Of a DNA stretch of 18,804 nt, positions 6,679-14,546 are shown in pieces; position 1 is the first letter of the stretch; each line of letters begins with the position of its first letter. Under the pieces are notes generated by a model. The model was not told the DNA's origin, did no database searches, and saw nothing but the letters and a program-made list of their open reading frames with translations. The stretch lies in assembly GCA_024635885.1 (NCBI GenBank), contig JAGXIA010000017.1, positions 1 through 18,804 of the forward strand, written 5' to 3'. Origin of the DNA: Helicobacteraceae bacterium. Lineage in GTDB: Bacteria > Campylobacterota > Campylobacteria > Campylobacterales > Sulfurimonadaceae. The position numbers and the translations under genes were made by a program.

Positions 6679-8326
6679 AACTTATTTCGACGAAACACAC
6701 TGTGCTATTGGTCACCCAAAAAGCACCTTCATGCAGTGGATGCTTACAGTAGATCATAAACGTATTGGTCTTATGTATGCAGCTGTAATTTTCACATTCT
6801 TTTTTGTTGCGGTAGCTGTAGCATTCACACTTAGACTAGAACTATTTGCCCCAGGTCAACAGTTTCTAGACCCAAATACATATAATCAAGTTTTTACACT
6901 ACATGGTGTAATTATGGTATTCCTCTTTATTATTCCAGGAATTCCAGCAGTATTTGGAAATATTGTGATGCCATTAATGATTGGTGCGAAAGATGTCTCT
7001 TTCCCTCGTCTTAATTGGTTCACATTTTGGTTATATATATTTGGTGCACTTATTGCGCTATCTTCGTTATGGACAGGAAACGGTTTTGCCGACACAGGTT
7101 GGACTTTTTATGCACCATATAGTTTAAATACTGATACGAATGTTATTACAACTCTTGTTGCTGCATTTGTACTTGGTATGGCCTCAATTCTTACAGGTCT
7201 TAACTTTATTGTAACAATTCACCGTTTACGTGCACCAGGTATGGATTTTTTCAAAATGCCACTTTTTGTTTGGGGTATTTATGCAACAGCATGGATTCAA
7301 CTTCTTGCTACACCAGTAGTTGGTATTACTCTTGTTCTTGCTATCTTAGAGAAGACGTTTGGTATTGGAATTTTTGATCCAGCAAAAGGTGGAGATCCGA
7401 TACTTTTTGAACACTTATTTTGGATCTATTCACATCCTGCGGTTTATCTTATGATTCTTCCAGCTTTTGGTATTATGTCTGAAATTATTCCGGCTTTTTC
7501 TAGAAGAGAAGTATTTGGTTACCGTACAATCGCACTTTCTTCTGCAGCTATTGCAGGTATAGGTTACTTAGTATGGGGACACCACCTTTTTACTTCGGGA
7601 ATGTCAGATATTGCTAAAGTTATATTCTCATTTCTTACTTTCCTTGTTGCAATACCAACAGGTATTAAGTTTTATGACTGGGTCGCTACAATGTATAAGG
7701 GTAAAATCATTCTTTCTGTACCAATGTTATGGGCGCTAGGAACTATGATTACTTTTGTTATCGGTGGTCTTACAGGAGTTACAATCGCAATGGTTGGACC
7801 TGATATTCACTTACAAGATACATATTACACAGTTGCTCACTTTCATTATGCAATGTTAGGCGGTGTTGTATTTTTATTTTTTGCAGGTCTACACTACTGG
7901 TTCCCACTTGTTACCGGCAAGATGTACCCAGAAGGAAAAGCAAAAATTGCATTTTATTTAAATTTTATCGGGTTTAATGTTTTATGGTTTCCTATGTTTA
8001 TAGCAGGATACCAAGGCATGCCTAGACGTTATTTTGATTATTTGCCAGAATTTGAGATTTATCACCAAGTTGCATTTTTTGGAGCTGTAATCTTTATTTC
8101 AGGCTTAGTATATATGTTTTATGTCTTAATTAAGGCATGGAAAAATGGTGAGCCATCTGGAACTAACCCATGGAATGCAACAACACTAGAGTGGCATTTA
8201 CCAACATCACCACCACCACTTGAGAACCATACAAAAGTTCCATATGTTGACTTCAGACCATATGAGTATCATCATGGTGAGCCAGTGGTTAAATTTGATT
8301 TAAAAACTATGAAAAGGATTGACTAA
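6671..8326 (+). CDS. coxA: Cytochrome c oxidase subunit I, type A (A2 signature)
   Basis: This is the catalytic subunit, reducing O2 at a heme-CuB centre in the inner membrane. All metal ligands are visible: His79 and His392 for the low-spin heme, His390 for the high-spin heme, and His255, His304 and His305 for CuB. Tyr259 is in position for the His-Tyr crosslink. The helix VI motif reads Y253-S-H-P-A-V-Y259 and not the GHPEV of subclass A1, so the D-channel glutamate is absent and replaced by the YS pair that defines subclass A2. The D-channel entry Asp108 and N97 and the K-channel Lys333 (IPTGIKF) appear retained. At 551 residues its length is typical. It overlaps the SCO gene by 8 bp and shares one base with coxC (TAATG). 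Confidence 0.96.
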   Translation: MSKTYFDETHCAIGHPKSTFMQWMLTVDHKRIGLMYAAVIFTFFFVAVAVAFTLRLELFAPGQQFLDPNTYNQVFTLHGVIMVFLFIIPGIPAVFGNIVMPLMIGAKDVSFPRLNWFTFWLYIFGALIALSSLWTGNGFADTGWTFYAPYSLNTDTNVITTLVAAFVLGMASILTGLNFIVTIHRLRAPGMDFFKMPLFVWGIYATAWIQLLATPVVGITLVLAILEKTFGIGIFDPAKGGDPILFEHLFWIYSHPAVYLMILPAFGIMSEIIPAFSRREVFGYRTIALSSAAIAGIGYLVWGHHLFTSGMSDIAKVIFSFLTFLVAIPTGIKFYDWVATMYKGKIILSVPMLWALGTMITFVIGGLTGVTIAMVGPDIHLQDTYYTVAHFHYAMLGGVVFLFFAGLHYWFPLVTGKMYPEGKAKIAFYLNFIGFNVLWFPMFIAGYQGMPRRYFDYLPEFEIYHQVAFFGAVIFISGLVYMFYVLIKAWKNGEPSGTNPWNATTLEWHLPTSPPPLENHTKVPYVDFRPYEYHHGEPVVKFDLKTMKRID

Positions 8327-9033
8327 TGTCTCATGAATATGTACCAGAAATAGCGGTAGACCGCGATGGTAAAGAACATGAAGTTCAAGGCTGGCAAGGC
8401 GATTTTTACGGAGGTAAGCTAGGCTTTTGGCTATTCATGCTTACTGAGGTAATGATGTTTGGAGCAATGTTTCTTGTTCTGACTTATTATTTTTCACTGC
8501 ATCCTGCAGATTTTCTTGAAGCATCTTCAGAGTTAAATGTGCTGCTTGGTGGAACCAATACTGTTGTACTTTTAATTTCCGCATTAACTATGGGTCTAGG
8601 CCTATTGAAAATGCGTAATGGAGATATTGCGGGTGCTAAATTGATGATATGGGCGACTATAATTCTTGCACTTTTATTTTTAGGTATTAAAGCCGTTGAA
8701 TGGACGAATGAGTACCAGCACGGGGTATTTTTAGGTCTTGATGCACTTCAGTCAGGCAATGAGCATTCTAAGCCATTTGGTCAGATACTGTTTTTTGGTA
8801 TGTACTTTACAATGACCGGTCTTCATGGCTTTCATATTATTATCGGTATTGGACTTATGTTATGGTTACTTAAGCGTATTAATGCAGGTAAAGTATCAAC
8901 TGAACACCATATTTTACATTTTAACATCGCACTTTACTGGGATTTAGTACACCTTATTTGGGTATTTGTTTTTCCTTATTTTTACATGATAGGTGCAGGA
9001 GATGTTGTAGGAGGAGTGATAAATGCTCACTAA
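8326..9033 (+). CDS. coxC: Cytochrome c oxidase subunit III
   Basis: This is a 235-residue integral membrane protein of the heme-copper oxidase subunit III family, which stabilises subunit I and helps sustain turnover. Recognisable parts are the N-terminal GKLGFWLFMLTEVMMFGAMF helix (about 30-50) and the segment KAVEWTNEYQHG (about 122-133). A helix with TGLHGFHIIIG follows (about 163-173), and a final helix contains ALYWDLVHLIWVFVFP. About five membrane helices are predicted. The length is close to that of bacterial subunit III forms lacking the first two helices of the seven-helix type. Its start shares a base with the coxA stop, and its 3' end overlaps coxD by 11 bp. Confidence 0.93.
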   Translation: MSHEYVPEIAVDRDGKEHEVQGWQGDFYGGKLGFWLFMLTEVMMFGAMFLVLTYYFSLHPADFLEASSELNVLLGGTNTVVLLISALTMGLGLLKMRNGDIAGAKLMIWATIILALLFLGIKAVEWTNEYQHGVFLGLDALQSGNEHSKPFGQILFFGMYFTMTGLHGFHIIIGIGLMLWLLKRINAGKVSTEHHILHFNIALYWDLVHLIWVFVFPYFYMIGAGDVVGGVINAH

Positions 9034-9367
9034 TTATAAAACACTAAAAGCAGGTTACTATAAAGTTCTTATTGGACTTTTAGTTTTAACTACTATAACT
9101 TTTGTTCAACCTTATATGTTTATGTTAGATTCTACTTTTGGGATCCAGATGTTAATTGGAGCCGTGAAAGCATGGATAATTCTTATGTATTATATGCACT
9201 TAAAAGGTGAAAAACTTATTGGATGGACTGTAATTTTTGCAGTAGCATTAGTTGTTGTTTTCTTTGCAATTGTTGTAGTGGATGTTGAGCATTTCCAATA
9301 TAAAGATGCTAGTCATATTACATCTCAAGAACTTGATGTTACTCATACAACATCACACGAAAAATAA
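9023..9367 (+). CDS. coxD: Cytochrome c oxidase subunit IV (prokaryotic COX4 type)
   Basis: This 114-residue protein has three predicted membrane helices (about 14-34, 38-58 and 67-88). It carries the motif AWIILMYYMHLKGEK, typical of prokaryotic COX4/CyoD-like subunit IV, where a Met-His-Leu segment ends the second helix. It is a small structural subunit that supports the CuB site and assembly. The tail after residue 90 is hydrophilic and rich in His and Thr (SHITSQELDVTHTTSHEK). Its Shine-Dalgarno (GGAGGAG, 9010-9016) lies inside coxC, and the genes overlap by 11 bp. Confidence 0.88.
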   Translation: MLTNYKTLKAGYYKVLIGLLVLTTITFVQPYMFMLDSTFGIQMLIGAVKAWIILMYYMHLKGEKLIGWTVIFAVALVVVFFAIVVVDVEHFQYKDASHITSQELDVTHTTSHEK

Positions 9368-9376
9368 GGAGGGGAA

Positions 9377-10543
9377 ATGTTAGAAGGATTTGATTCACAA
9401 GCTGCTACTTTTGCAGCTGACGTAGACCAGGCATTATATGTAAATTTAGTTTTTTCAATTGTGTTGTTTATTTCTGTAATAGGACCAATGCTGTTTTTTG
9501 CATGGAAATATCGTGCAAGTAAAGTAAAAAATGAAGACATTGAAAATGTAGTACATCATACAGGCCTGGAAATTACATGGACAGTTATACCAACGATTAT
9601 GATGTTTGTACTGTTTTACTACGGATACAGCTCAATGAGAGCATTAAGAACTATGCCCGACGTGCAAACAAGTATACCAATATCTGTTATAGGTCAAAAA
9701 TGGTCTTGGGGTTATACATATCCGGCAAATGCAAATGGATATGTACATAAAACGTCAGAGTTATACGTACCTATAGACAAGAATATTATTTTAAGTATGA
9801 CTGCACCGATCAATGATGTTCTTCATTCATTTTTTGTTCCTGCTTTTCGTATGAAAGAAGATGTTGTTCCTGGACGTATAACAAAACAGTGGTTTAATTC
9901 ACCTACTCTTGGTAGTTATGATATAGAGTGCGCTGAATTCTGTGGAACTCGCCACTCATATATGCTATCTAAAATTAATGTAATTAGTAAAGCTGATTAT
10001 GAGGCATGGTTTAACTCTGAAAAACGTACACCAGGCGCTGAAGATAGTAAAGTATCTAAAGGGCAAGACGTTTTTGAGACAAATGGCTGTAACGGTTGTC
10101 ACTCAATGAATGATGATTCAATCATTGTTGGTCCATCTCTAAAAGGTATTAGTGACAAATATGATGCTCAATACATTAAAGATGCTCTTACAAAACCAGA
10201 TAAAGATATTCCAGAAGGTTTTTCAGCCGGTGTTATGCCAGCATTTAATCTTTCAGATGAAGAAATGAGTGAGCTTTTAAAGTTTTTTAATAATACTGAT
10301 AAAGGCGAAGAACTCTATATGAACAATGGTTGTAACGGCTGTCACTCAATAGATGATGACTCTGTTTTAGTTGGGCCTTCTTTAAAGAATATATCAGAAA
10401 AGCGTAGTGATACATATTTAAAGGATGCAATCAAGGCTCCAAATAAAGATGTTCCAGAAGGTTTCTCAGCCGGTATCATGCCTGCGTTTGCTTTAAGCGA
10501 TGCAGAAATGAAAGAGCTAGTTAAATATATTAAAGCTAAGTAA
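9377..10543 (+). CDS. coxB: Cytochrome c oxidase subunit II fused to two tandem cytochrome c domains
   Basis: Subunit II takes electrons from cytochrome c and passes them via CuA to subunit I. Two membrane helices (about 21-43 and 66-86) precede the cupredoxin domain. The CuA ligands are complete: His150, Cys185, Glu187, Cys189, His193 and Met196. Two cytochrome c domains follow. The first has CNGCH at 238-242 and likely axial Met287; the second has CNGCH at 319-323 and Met368. The two domains are about 60 percent identical by eye with a fixed 81-residue offset, so they arose by tandem duplication. The product would be a ccaa3-like dihaem subunit. At 388 residues it is longer than a plain subunit II. 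Its Shine-Dalgarno AAGGAGGGG (9366-9374) is very strong. Its last base is shared with the next start. Confidence 0.94.
   Translation: MLEGFDSQAATFAADVDQALYVNLVFSIVLFISVIGPMLFFAWKYRASKVKNEDIENVVHHTGLEITWTVIPTIMMFVLFYYGYSSMRALRTMPDVQTSIPISVIGQKWSWGYTYPANANGYVHKTSELYVPIDKNIILSMTAPINDVLHSFFVPAFRMKEDVVPGRITKQWFNSPTLGSYDIECAEFCGTRHSYMLSKINVISKADYEAWFNSEKRTPGAEDSKVSKGQDVFETNGCNGCHSMNDDSIIVGPSLKGISDKYDAQYIKDALTKPDKDIPEGFSAGVMPAFNLSDEEMSELLKFFNNTDKGEELYMNNGCNGCHSIDDDSVLVGPSLKNISEKRSDTYLKDAIKAPNKDVPEGFSAGIMPAFALSDAEMKELVKYIKAK
10061..10531 (+). repeat. Internal tandem duplication of the cytochrome c domain in coxB
   Basis: Codons 229-304 (10061-10288) and 310-385 (10304-10531) encode two copies of the same roughly 76-residue haem-binding domain, 243 bp apart. 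Shared blocks include NGCNGCHS, VGPSLK, PEGFSAG and MPAF. The copies differ at many third positions, so the duplication is not very recent. Confidence 0.88.
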
Positions 10544-11412
10544 TGATCAAAGACTTTATTGTTTTAACAAAGTTTGTTCTCTCTTTTGCAATTAGCCTTT
10601 CCGCCCTCTTTGCCTATATTATGGCAAAAGGCGAAATTGGGGCAGACATGTTTGTTGGAGCTTTTGCAGTACTTCTTGTAGCTATGGGTGTTTCTACGCT
10701 TAATCAGGTGCAAGAGTATAAAGAAGATTCAATAATGGAGCGTACTAAACATAGACCCATTGCTTCTGGCAAATGGTCTCCACGTAGTGGTATAATCGTA
10801 GCTGTTGTTCTTATTATTGCTTCATTTATTTTAATATATGATCTTATTGGTTTAATTGGAGTAGATTTATTCTTATTTTCATTTATTTGGTACAACGTGA
10901 TATATACGCCATTAAAAAAGAAAAGTGCTTTGGCTGTTGTTCCAGGTGCATTACTTGGTGTAATCCCTCCGGCAGTTGGTTGGATAACAGCAGGTCATAG
11001 TCTTCTAGAGCCGCAGTTTTTTGCACTTGGCTTATTTTATTTTGTATGGCAAGTACCACATTTTTGGCTACTTGTAATGCTTCATTATGGAGATTACACT
11101 GGGGCAGGTTACCCAACAGCTATGCGATTATTTGGTAGAATTAGTCTTCAAAGACTTACTTTTGTTTGGTTGATAATGACTATTCAAACCGGATATTTTA
11201 TGGTTACTATTTTTGAGCCAAAAAGTATGCTCATTACAAGCTTATTACTTATTACGGCAATACTTGCTTTTGTAAGTAGTCTACAGCTCTTATATAAAAA
11301 TTTTGAACTTAAACATGCTCGAAAAGTATTTATGCAAATTAATCTTGCCTTTTTAGGTACAGTAATTCTTTTAAGTATTGATCAATATTTAAAACATAAT
11401 CCTCTTAATTAG
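10543..11412 (+). CDS. ctaB: Heme O synthase (protoheme IX farnesyltransferase)
   Basis: CtaB/CyoE adds a farnesyl group to heme B to make heme O, the precursor of heme A, in the inner membrane. This 289-residue UbiA-superfamily protein has about seven to nine hydrophobic segments. The first prenyl-diphosphate site is N54-x3-E58-x3-D62-x2-M-x-RT-x2-RP, with Glu58 in place of the more usual Asp. The family-specific YTPLKKKS, GVIPPAVGW and VPHFWLL segments are also present. Its start shares one base with the coxB stop, and it ends the operon, followed at once by a terminator. Heme A synthase (CtaA), needed to go on to heme A, is not in the window; either it lies elsewhere or the oxidase carries heme O. 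Confidence 0.92.
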   Translation: MIKDFIVLTKFVLSFAISLSALFAYIMAKGEIGADMFVGAFAVLLVAMGVSTLNQVQEYKEDSIMERTKHRPIASGKWSPRSGIIVAVVLIIASFILIYDLIGLIGVDLFLFSFIWYNVIYTPLKKKSALAVVPGALLGVIPPAVGWITAGHSLLEPQFFALGLFYFVWQVPHFWLLVMLHYGDYTGAGYPTAMRLFGRISLQRLTFVWLIMTIQTGYFMVTIFEPKSMLITSLLLITAILAFVSSLQLLYKNFELKHARKVFMQINLAFLGTVILLSIDQYLKHNPLN

Positions 11413-11438
11413 AAAACAGGAGTTAAACTCCTGTTTTT
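11413..11438 (+). terminator. Intrinsic terminator of the type-A oxidase operon
   Basis: AAAACAGGAG (11413-11422) pairs perfectly with CTCCTGTTTT (11428-11437) around TTAAA, and a T-run (11434-11438) ends the stem. It begins directly after the ctaB stop codon, a canonical Rho-independent terminator. Confidence 0.9.
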
Positions 11439-11448
11439 ATTTCTACAC

Positions 11449-11454
11449 TATAAT
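11449..11454 (+). promoter_or_regulatory. Putative -10 element for the 11501 gene
   Basis: A perfect TATAAT just downstream of the terminator and 46 bp before the ATG at 11501. A CAAGGA ribosome binding site (11489-11494) follows. There is no clear -35, as is usual in Campylobacterota. Confidence 0.45.
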
Positions 11455-11500
11455 CTATCTTTAATTTATAAACAACATTTAATTTTTCAAGGAATATCGT

Positions 11501-12010
11501 ATGACTGACTACCCTTTAAAGACCATTTTATCGACTTTTTCTAATTCAGATGGAAATAAACGTATTATTTTTAATGCAGGTCCTATTGGCGGGATAAATA
11601 GTACTTATATGAAACTTTTTTTTCTTAGCTTACCTTTTTTAGAATATGCTATTTTATTTAATCCCTTTGTGTTTAATAAAATTGGGATTGCAACAGCTGT
11701 AGTTGCTTATATATTATGTCTTTCTATTATTATGATTACAATTTTCTTGCTGACAATGAAGGTTAAAACTAAAGTAATAAAAAAAATAACTCCTTCATGG
11801 GAGAAGTACTTCCCGGGAATAGACATTAATATGGTTCTATCATCCGGAATAACTCCATATAGTGATTTTTTTAACTTTTATTCTAAGAGAGCAAAAGAAA
11901 ATTTGTCTGAAGAAGACTTACATAATTATTTATTAGACTCCTTTAAAACAATGAAAGAAGAGAATAAAGACTTAATAGAAGCACTAAAAAGAGATAACAA
12001 AATCAACTAA
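11501..12010 (+). CDS. Two-helix membrane protein of unknown function
   Basis: I do not recognise this protein. It has 169 residues and a polar N-terminus of about 35 residues. Two hydrophobic segments follow (about 37-57 and 61-86), then a charged cytosolic tail of about 80 residues (KKITPSWEKYFPGID... to a Lys/Glu-rich end) that should be helical. It has its own promoter-like element, a good ribosome binding site, and terminators on both sides, so it looks monocistronic. It sits between the two oxidase operons. The location suggests an oxidase-related or regulatory role, but no catalytic or metal-binding motif is visible. Confidence 0.6.
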   Translation: MTDYPLKTILSTFSNSDGNKRIIFNAGPIGGINSTYMKLFFLSLPFLEYAILFNPFVFNKIGIATAVVAYILCLSIIMITIFLLTMKVKTKVIKKITPSWEKYFPGIDINMVLSSGITPYSDFFNFYSKRAKENLSEEDLHNYLLDSFKTMKEENKDLIEALKRDNKIN

Positions 12011-12064
12011 TAATTATAATAATGCCTTTTAAGGATTCTCAAACTAATAAATTGATAGAATGTG

Positions 12065-12095
12065 AAACTTAAAAATTAAGTTTAAGCTTTTTTTT
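12065..12095 (+). terminator. AT-rich terminator-like hairpin before ccoN
   Basis: AAACTTAA (12065-12072) pairs with TTAAGTTT (12076-12083) around AAA. AAGC and an eight-T run (12088-12095) follow. The stem is weak (AT-rich), but the T-run is good. It probably ends transcription of the 11501 gene. Confidence 0.5.
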
Positions 12096-12139
12096 ATCTT
12101 AATGCTAAATTTTTATATTTTTAATTTAGAGGGGTTTAT

Positions 12140-13618
12140 ATGGAAGATCGTCCATTAGAATATGATTATTCTGTTACAAGATTATTTCTTATTTTTGCAA
12201 TATTTCTTGGTATAACAGGTATGCTTGTTGGTGTATTACTAGCATGGCAGATGGCATACCCGGGGGTGAATACATTTTTAGGCGAGGGTTTAGCAGAGTA
12301 TACAAATTTTTCACGTTTAAGACCTCTGCATACAAATGCTATTATTTATGGTTTTGTTCTTAGCTCAGTTTGGGCTTCTTGGTACTATGTTGGACAACGT
12401 GTTTTAAAAGTCTCTATGGCTGAATCAAAAACTCTTATGATTCTTGGTAAAGTACACTTTTGGCTTTACTTTGGAGCAGCATTTGTCATTGTAGTCTCTC
12501 TACTTGCGGGTGTTACTACTTCTAAAGAGTATTCTGAATTCGAATGGCCATTAGATCTAGGAATCACTGTGATCTGGTTGCTTTGGGGTTGTGGTATAGC
12601 TGGTCTTATTGCTATTAGACGTGAGAAGACTTTATATATATCTATTTGGTACTATATAGCTACATTCCTAGCAGTTGCAATGCTTCATCTTTTCAACAAT
12701 TTAGAAATTCCTACATACTTCGCTTCTGGTGGAGTTGGTGCATGGTATCACTCTGTATCAATGTATGCTGGTACAAATGACGCACTAGTACAGTGGTGGT
12801 TTGGTCACAATGCAGTTGCATTTGTACTTACTACACCAATTATTGCTATGATTTACTACTTTTTACCAAAAGAGTCTGGTCAAGCAATTTACTCATATAA
12901 ACTTTCATTACTATCATTTTGGGGTTTAATGTTTGTATATCTATGGGCTGGTGGACATCATCTTCTTTACTCTACTGTGCCTGACTGGGTTCAGACTATG
13001 GGTTCTGTATTTTCAGTAATTTTAATTCTTCCTTCTTGGGGTTCAGCGATTAACATGCTTCTTACAATGAAAGGTGAATGGCAACAAGTTGCGGCATCTC
13101 CTCTTATCAAGTTTATGATTTTGGGTTCGACATTCTATATGTTCTCAACATTAGAGGGTCCTATTCAAGCTATTAAATCTGTAAATGCTATTGCTCACTT
13201 TACTGACTGGATTGTTGGTCACGTGCATGATGGTGCTCTTGGTTGGGTTGGATTTATGGTTATTGCTGCCATTTATCATATGGCTCCAAGACTATTTAAG
13301 CGTGAGATTTACTCAAAAAGCCTTATGGCTACACAGTTCTGGATACAGACATTAGGTATCGTTCTTTACTTTACTTCTATGTGGATTGCAGGTATAACTC
13401 AAGGTATGATGTGGCGTGCTCACGATCAATTTGGTAACTTAGCTTACTCTTTCATTGATACAGTGACTGTGCTTCATCCTTATTATACTATTCGTGCTGT
13501 TGGTGGGACTCTTTACCTAATCGGTTTCATAATGTTTGCATATAACATTTATAAAACTACGACTGCTCGCCCTGTTGAAGAATCAGAGCTACAAAATGCA
13601 TCGCCTATGGGCGCTTAG
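12140..13618 (+). CDS. ccoN: Cytochrome c oxidase cbb3-type subunit I
   Basis: CcoN is the catalytic subunit of the high-affinity type-C oxidase. In 492 residues all known ligands are visible: His64 and His363 for low-spin heme b, His361 for heme b3, and His223, His273 and His274 for CuB. Tyr267 is at the place of the cbb3-specific crosslinked tyrosine, which comes from a different helix than in type-A enzymes. Characteristic segments are RLRPLHTNAIIYGF, WWFGHNAVAF, WAGGHHLLYS and VGHVHDGALGW. A strong ribosome binding site (AGAGGGG, 12128-12134) precedes the ATG. It starts the operon ccoNOQP plus accessory genes. Confidence 0.98.
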   Translation: MEDRPLEYDYSVTRLFLIFAIFLGITGMLVGVLLAWQMAYPGVNTFLGEGLAEYTNFSRLRPLHTNAIIYGFVLSSVWASWYYVGQRVLKVSMAESKTLMILGKVHFWLYFGAAFVIVVSLLAGVTTSKEYSEFEWPLDLGITVIWLLWGCGIAGLIAIRREKTLYISIWYYIATFLAVAMLHLFNNLEIPTYFASGGVGAWYHSVSMYAGTNDALVQWWFGHNAVAFVLTTPIIAMIYYFLPKESGQAIYSYKLSLLSFWGLMFVYLWAGGHHLLYSTVPDWVQTMGSVFSVILILPSWGSAINMLLTMKGEWQQVAASPLIKFMILGSTFYMFSTLEGPIQAIKSVNAIAHFTDWIVGHVHDGALGWVGFMVIAAIYHMAPRLFKREIYSKSLMATQFWIQTLGIVLYFTSMWIAGITQGMMWRAHDQFGNLAYSFIDTVTVLHPYYTIRAVGGTLYLIGFIMFAYNIYKTTTARPVEESELQNASPMGA

Positions 13619-13633
13619 TAAAAGGATTATATT

Positions 13634-14326
13634 ATGTTTCATTGGCTAGAAAAAAATCCATTTGCTTTCGCGGTGGTTGTAATTGTAACTATAGCATTTG
13701 CTGGTTTAGTTGAGATTGTACCTCACTTTGCACAGCAAGCACGTCCTGTAATCGGTACGACTCCATACACAACTCTAGAGTTGGCTGGTCGTCATGTTTA
13801 TATTAAAAACTCTTGTAATGCTTGTCATTCACAGCTTATTCGTCCATTTAAATCAGAGACTGACCGTTATGGTCATTACTCTTTAAGTGGTGAGTATGCT
13901 TATGATCGTCCATTTCTATGGGGTTCAAAAAGAACTGGTCCAGACTTGATGCGTGTAGGTAACTACCGTACAACTGACTGGCATGAAAACCACATGAAAG
14001 ATCCAGCTTCTGTTGTTCCTGGCTCTATTATGCCGGCATATACTTGGATGTTCACAAACGAAGCTGATATTGACACTGCTTATGCAGAACAGGTAACAGT
14101 AGCAGACTTTTTCGGTGTTCCATATAACGAACCAATTCCTATGAAAGATGGGTCTACTAAGATTATCAAAATGGGTTCAGATGTTGCAGAGGCGAGAGCT
14201 ATGGCTTTAGCTGAAGCAAAATTAATTGCACAAGACATGAAAGATCAAGATGTTAAAGATGCAGTTGCCAATGGTAAGATTCCTGAAATAGTTGCAATTA
14301 TTGCATATATGAACGGTCTTCACTAA
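13634..14326 (+). CDS. ccoO: Cytochrome c oxidase cbb3-type subunit II (monohaem)
   Basis: CcoO is a membrane-anchored monohaem cytochrome c that carries electrons from CcoP to CcoN. The 230-residue protein has one N-terminal helix (about 11-30) and a periplasmic haem domain with CNACH at 61-65. The family signature SQLIRPFKSETDRYG follows at once, and Met133 in GSIMPAY is the likely axial ligand. It begins 15 bp after ccoN with GGATT-type spacing upstream. Confidence 0.97.
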   Translation: MFHWLEKNPFAFAVVVIVTIAFAGLVEIVPHFAQQARPVIGTTPYTTLELAGRHVYIKNSCNACHSQLIRPFKSETDRYGHYSLSGEYAYDRPFLWGSKRTGPDLMRVGNYRTTDWHENHMKDPASVVPGSIMPAYTWMFTNEADIDTAYAEQVTVADFFGVPYNEPIPMKDGSTKIIKMGSDVAEARAMALAEAKLIAQDMKDQDVKDAVANGKIPEIVAIIAYMNGLH

Positions 14327-14339
14327 TAAAGGTTTGTGA

Positions 14340-14537
14340 GTGAGTATTGCTGAATTACAGTCTTATGGCTATATTGTAGCACTGGTTTTTTTATCTGTTG
14401 CACTTTATGCGTATATATATCATTTATACGTACAAAGAAAAGACTCTGATGGCCATGACTATGAAGACTATAGCAATATGGCATTAAAAGATGACATCAC
14501 TGATACTCCAGTATCAGAGAAGTCGAAAAAGAAATAG
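14340..14537 (+). CDS. ccoQ: Cytochrome c oxidase cbb3-type subunit CcoQ
   Basis: CcoQ is a small subunit that helps stabilise the cbb3 complex. This 65-residue protein has a single membrane helix (about 9-30) followed by a charged acidic then basic tail. Start is GTG at 14340, supported by AAAGG at 14328-14332; no in-frame ATG lies upstream. Identification rests on size, topology and position between ccoO and ccoP. Confidence 0.85.
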   Translation: MSIAELQSYGYIVALVFLSVALYAYIYHLYVQRKDSDGHDYEDYSNMALKDDITDTPVSEKSKKK

Positions 14538-14546
14538 GAGAGATAT

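Noticed and set aside
11377..11390. ATTGATCAAT-like palindrome resembling an FNR half-site pair
   Set aside because: It lies inside the ctaB coding region near its 3' end and lacks the 4-base spacer of an FNR box.
12100..12139. TATATT at 12114-12119 as a ccoN promoter
   Set aside because: It would place the transcript start on top of the ribosome binding site; the region is too AT-rich to pick a -10 with confidence.
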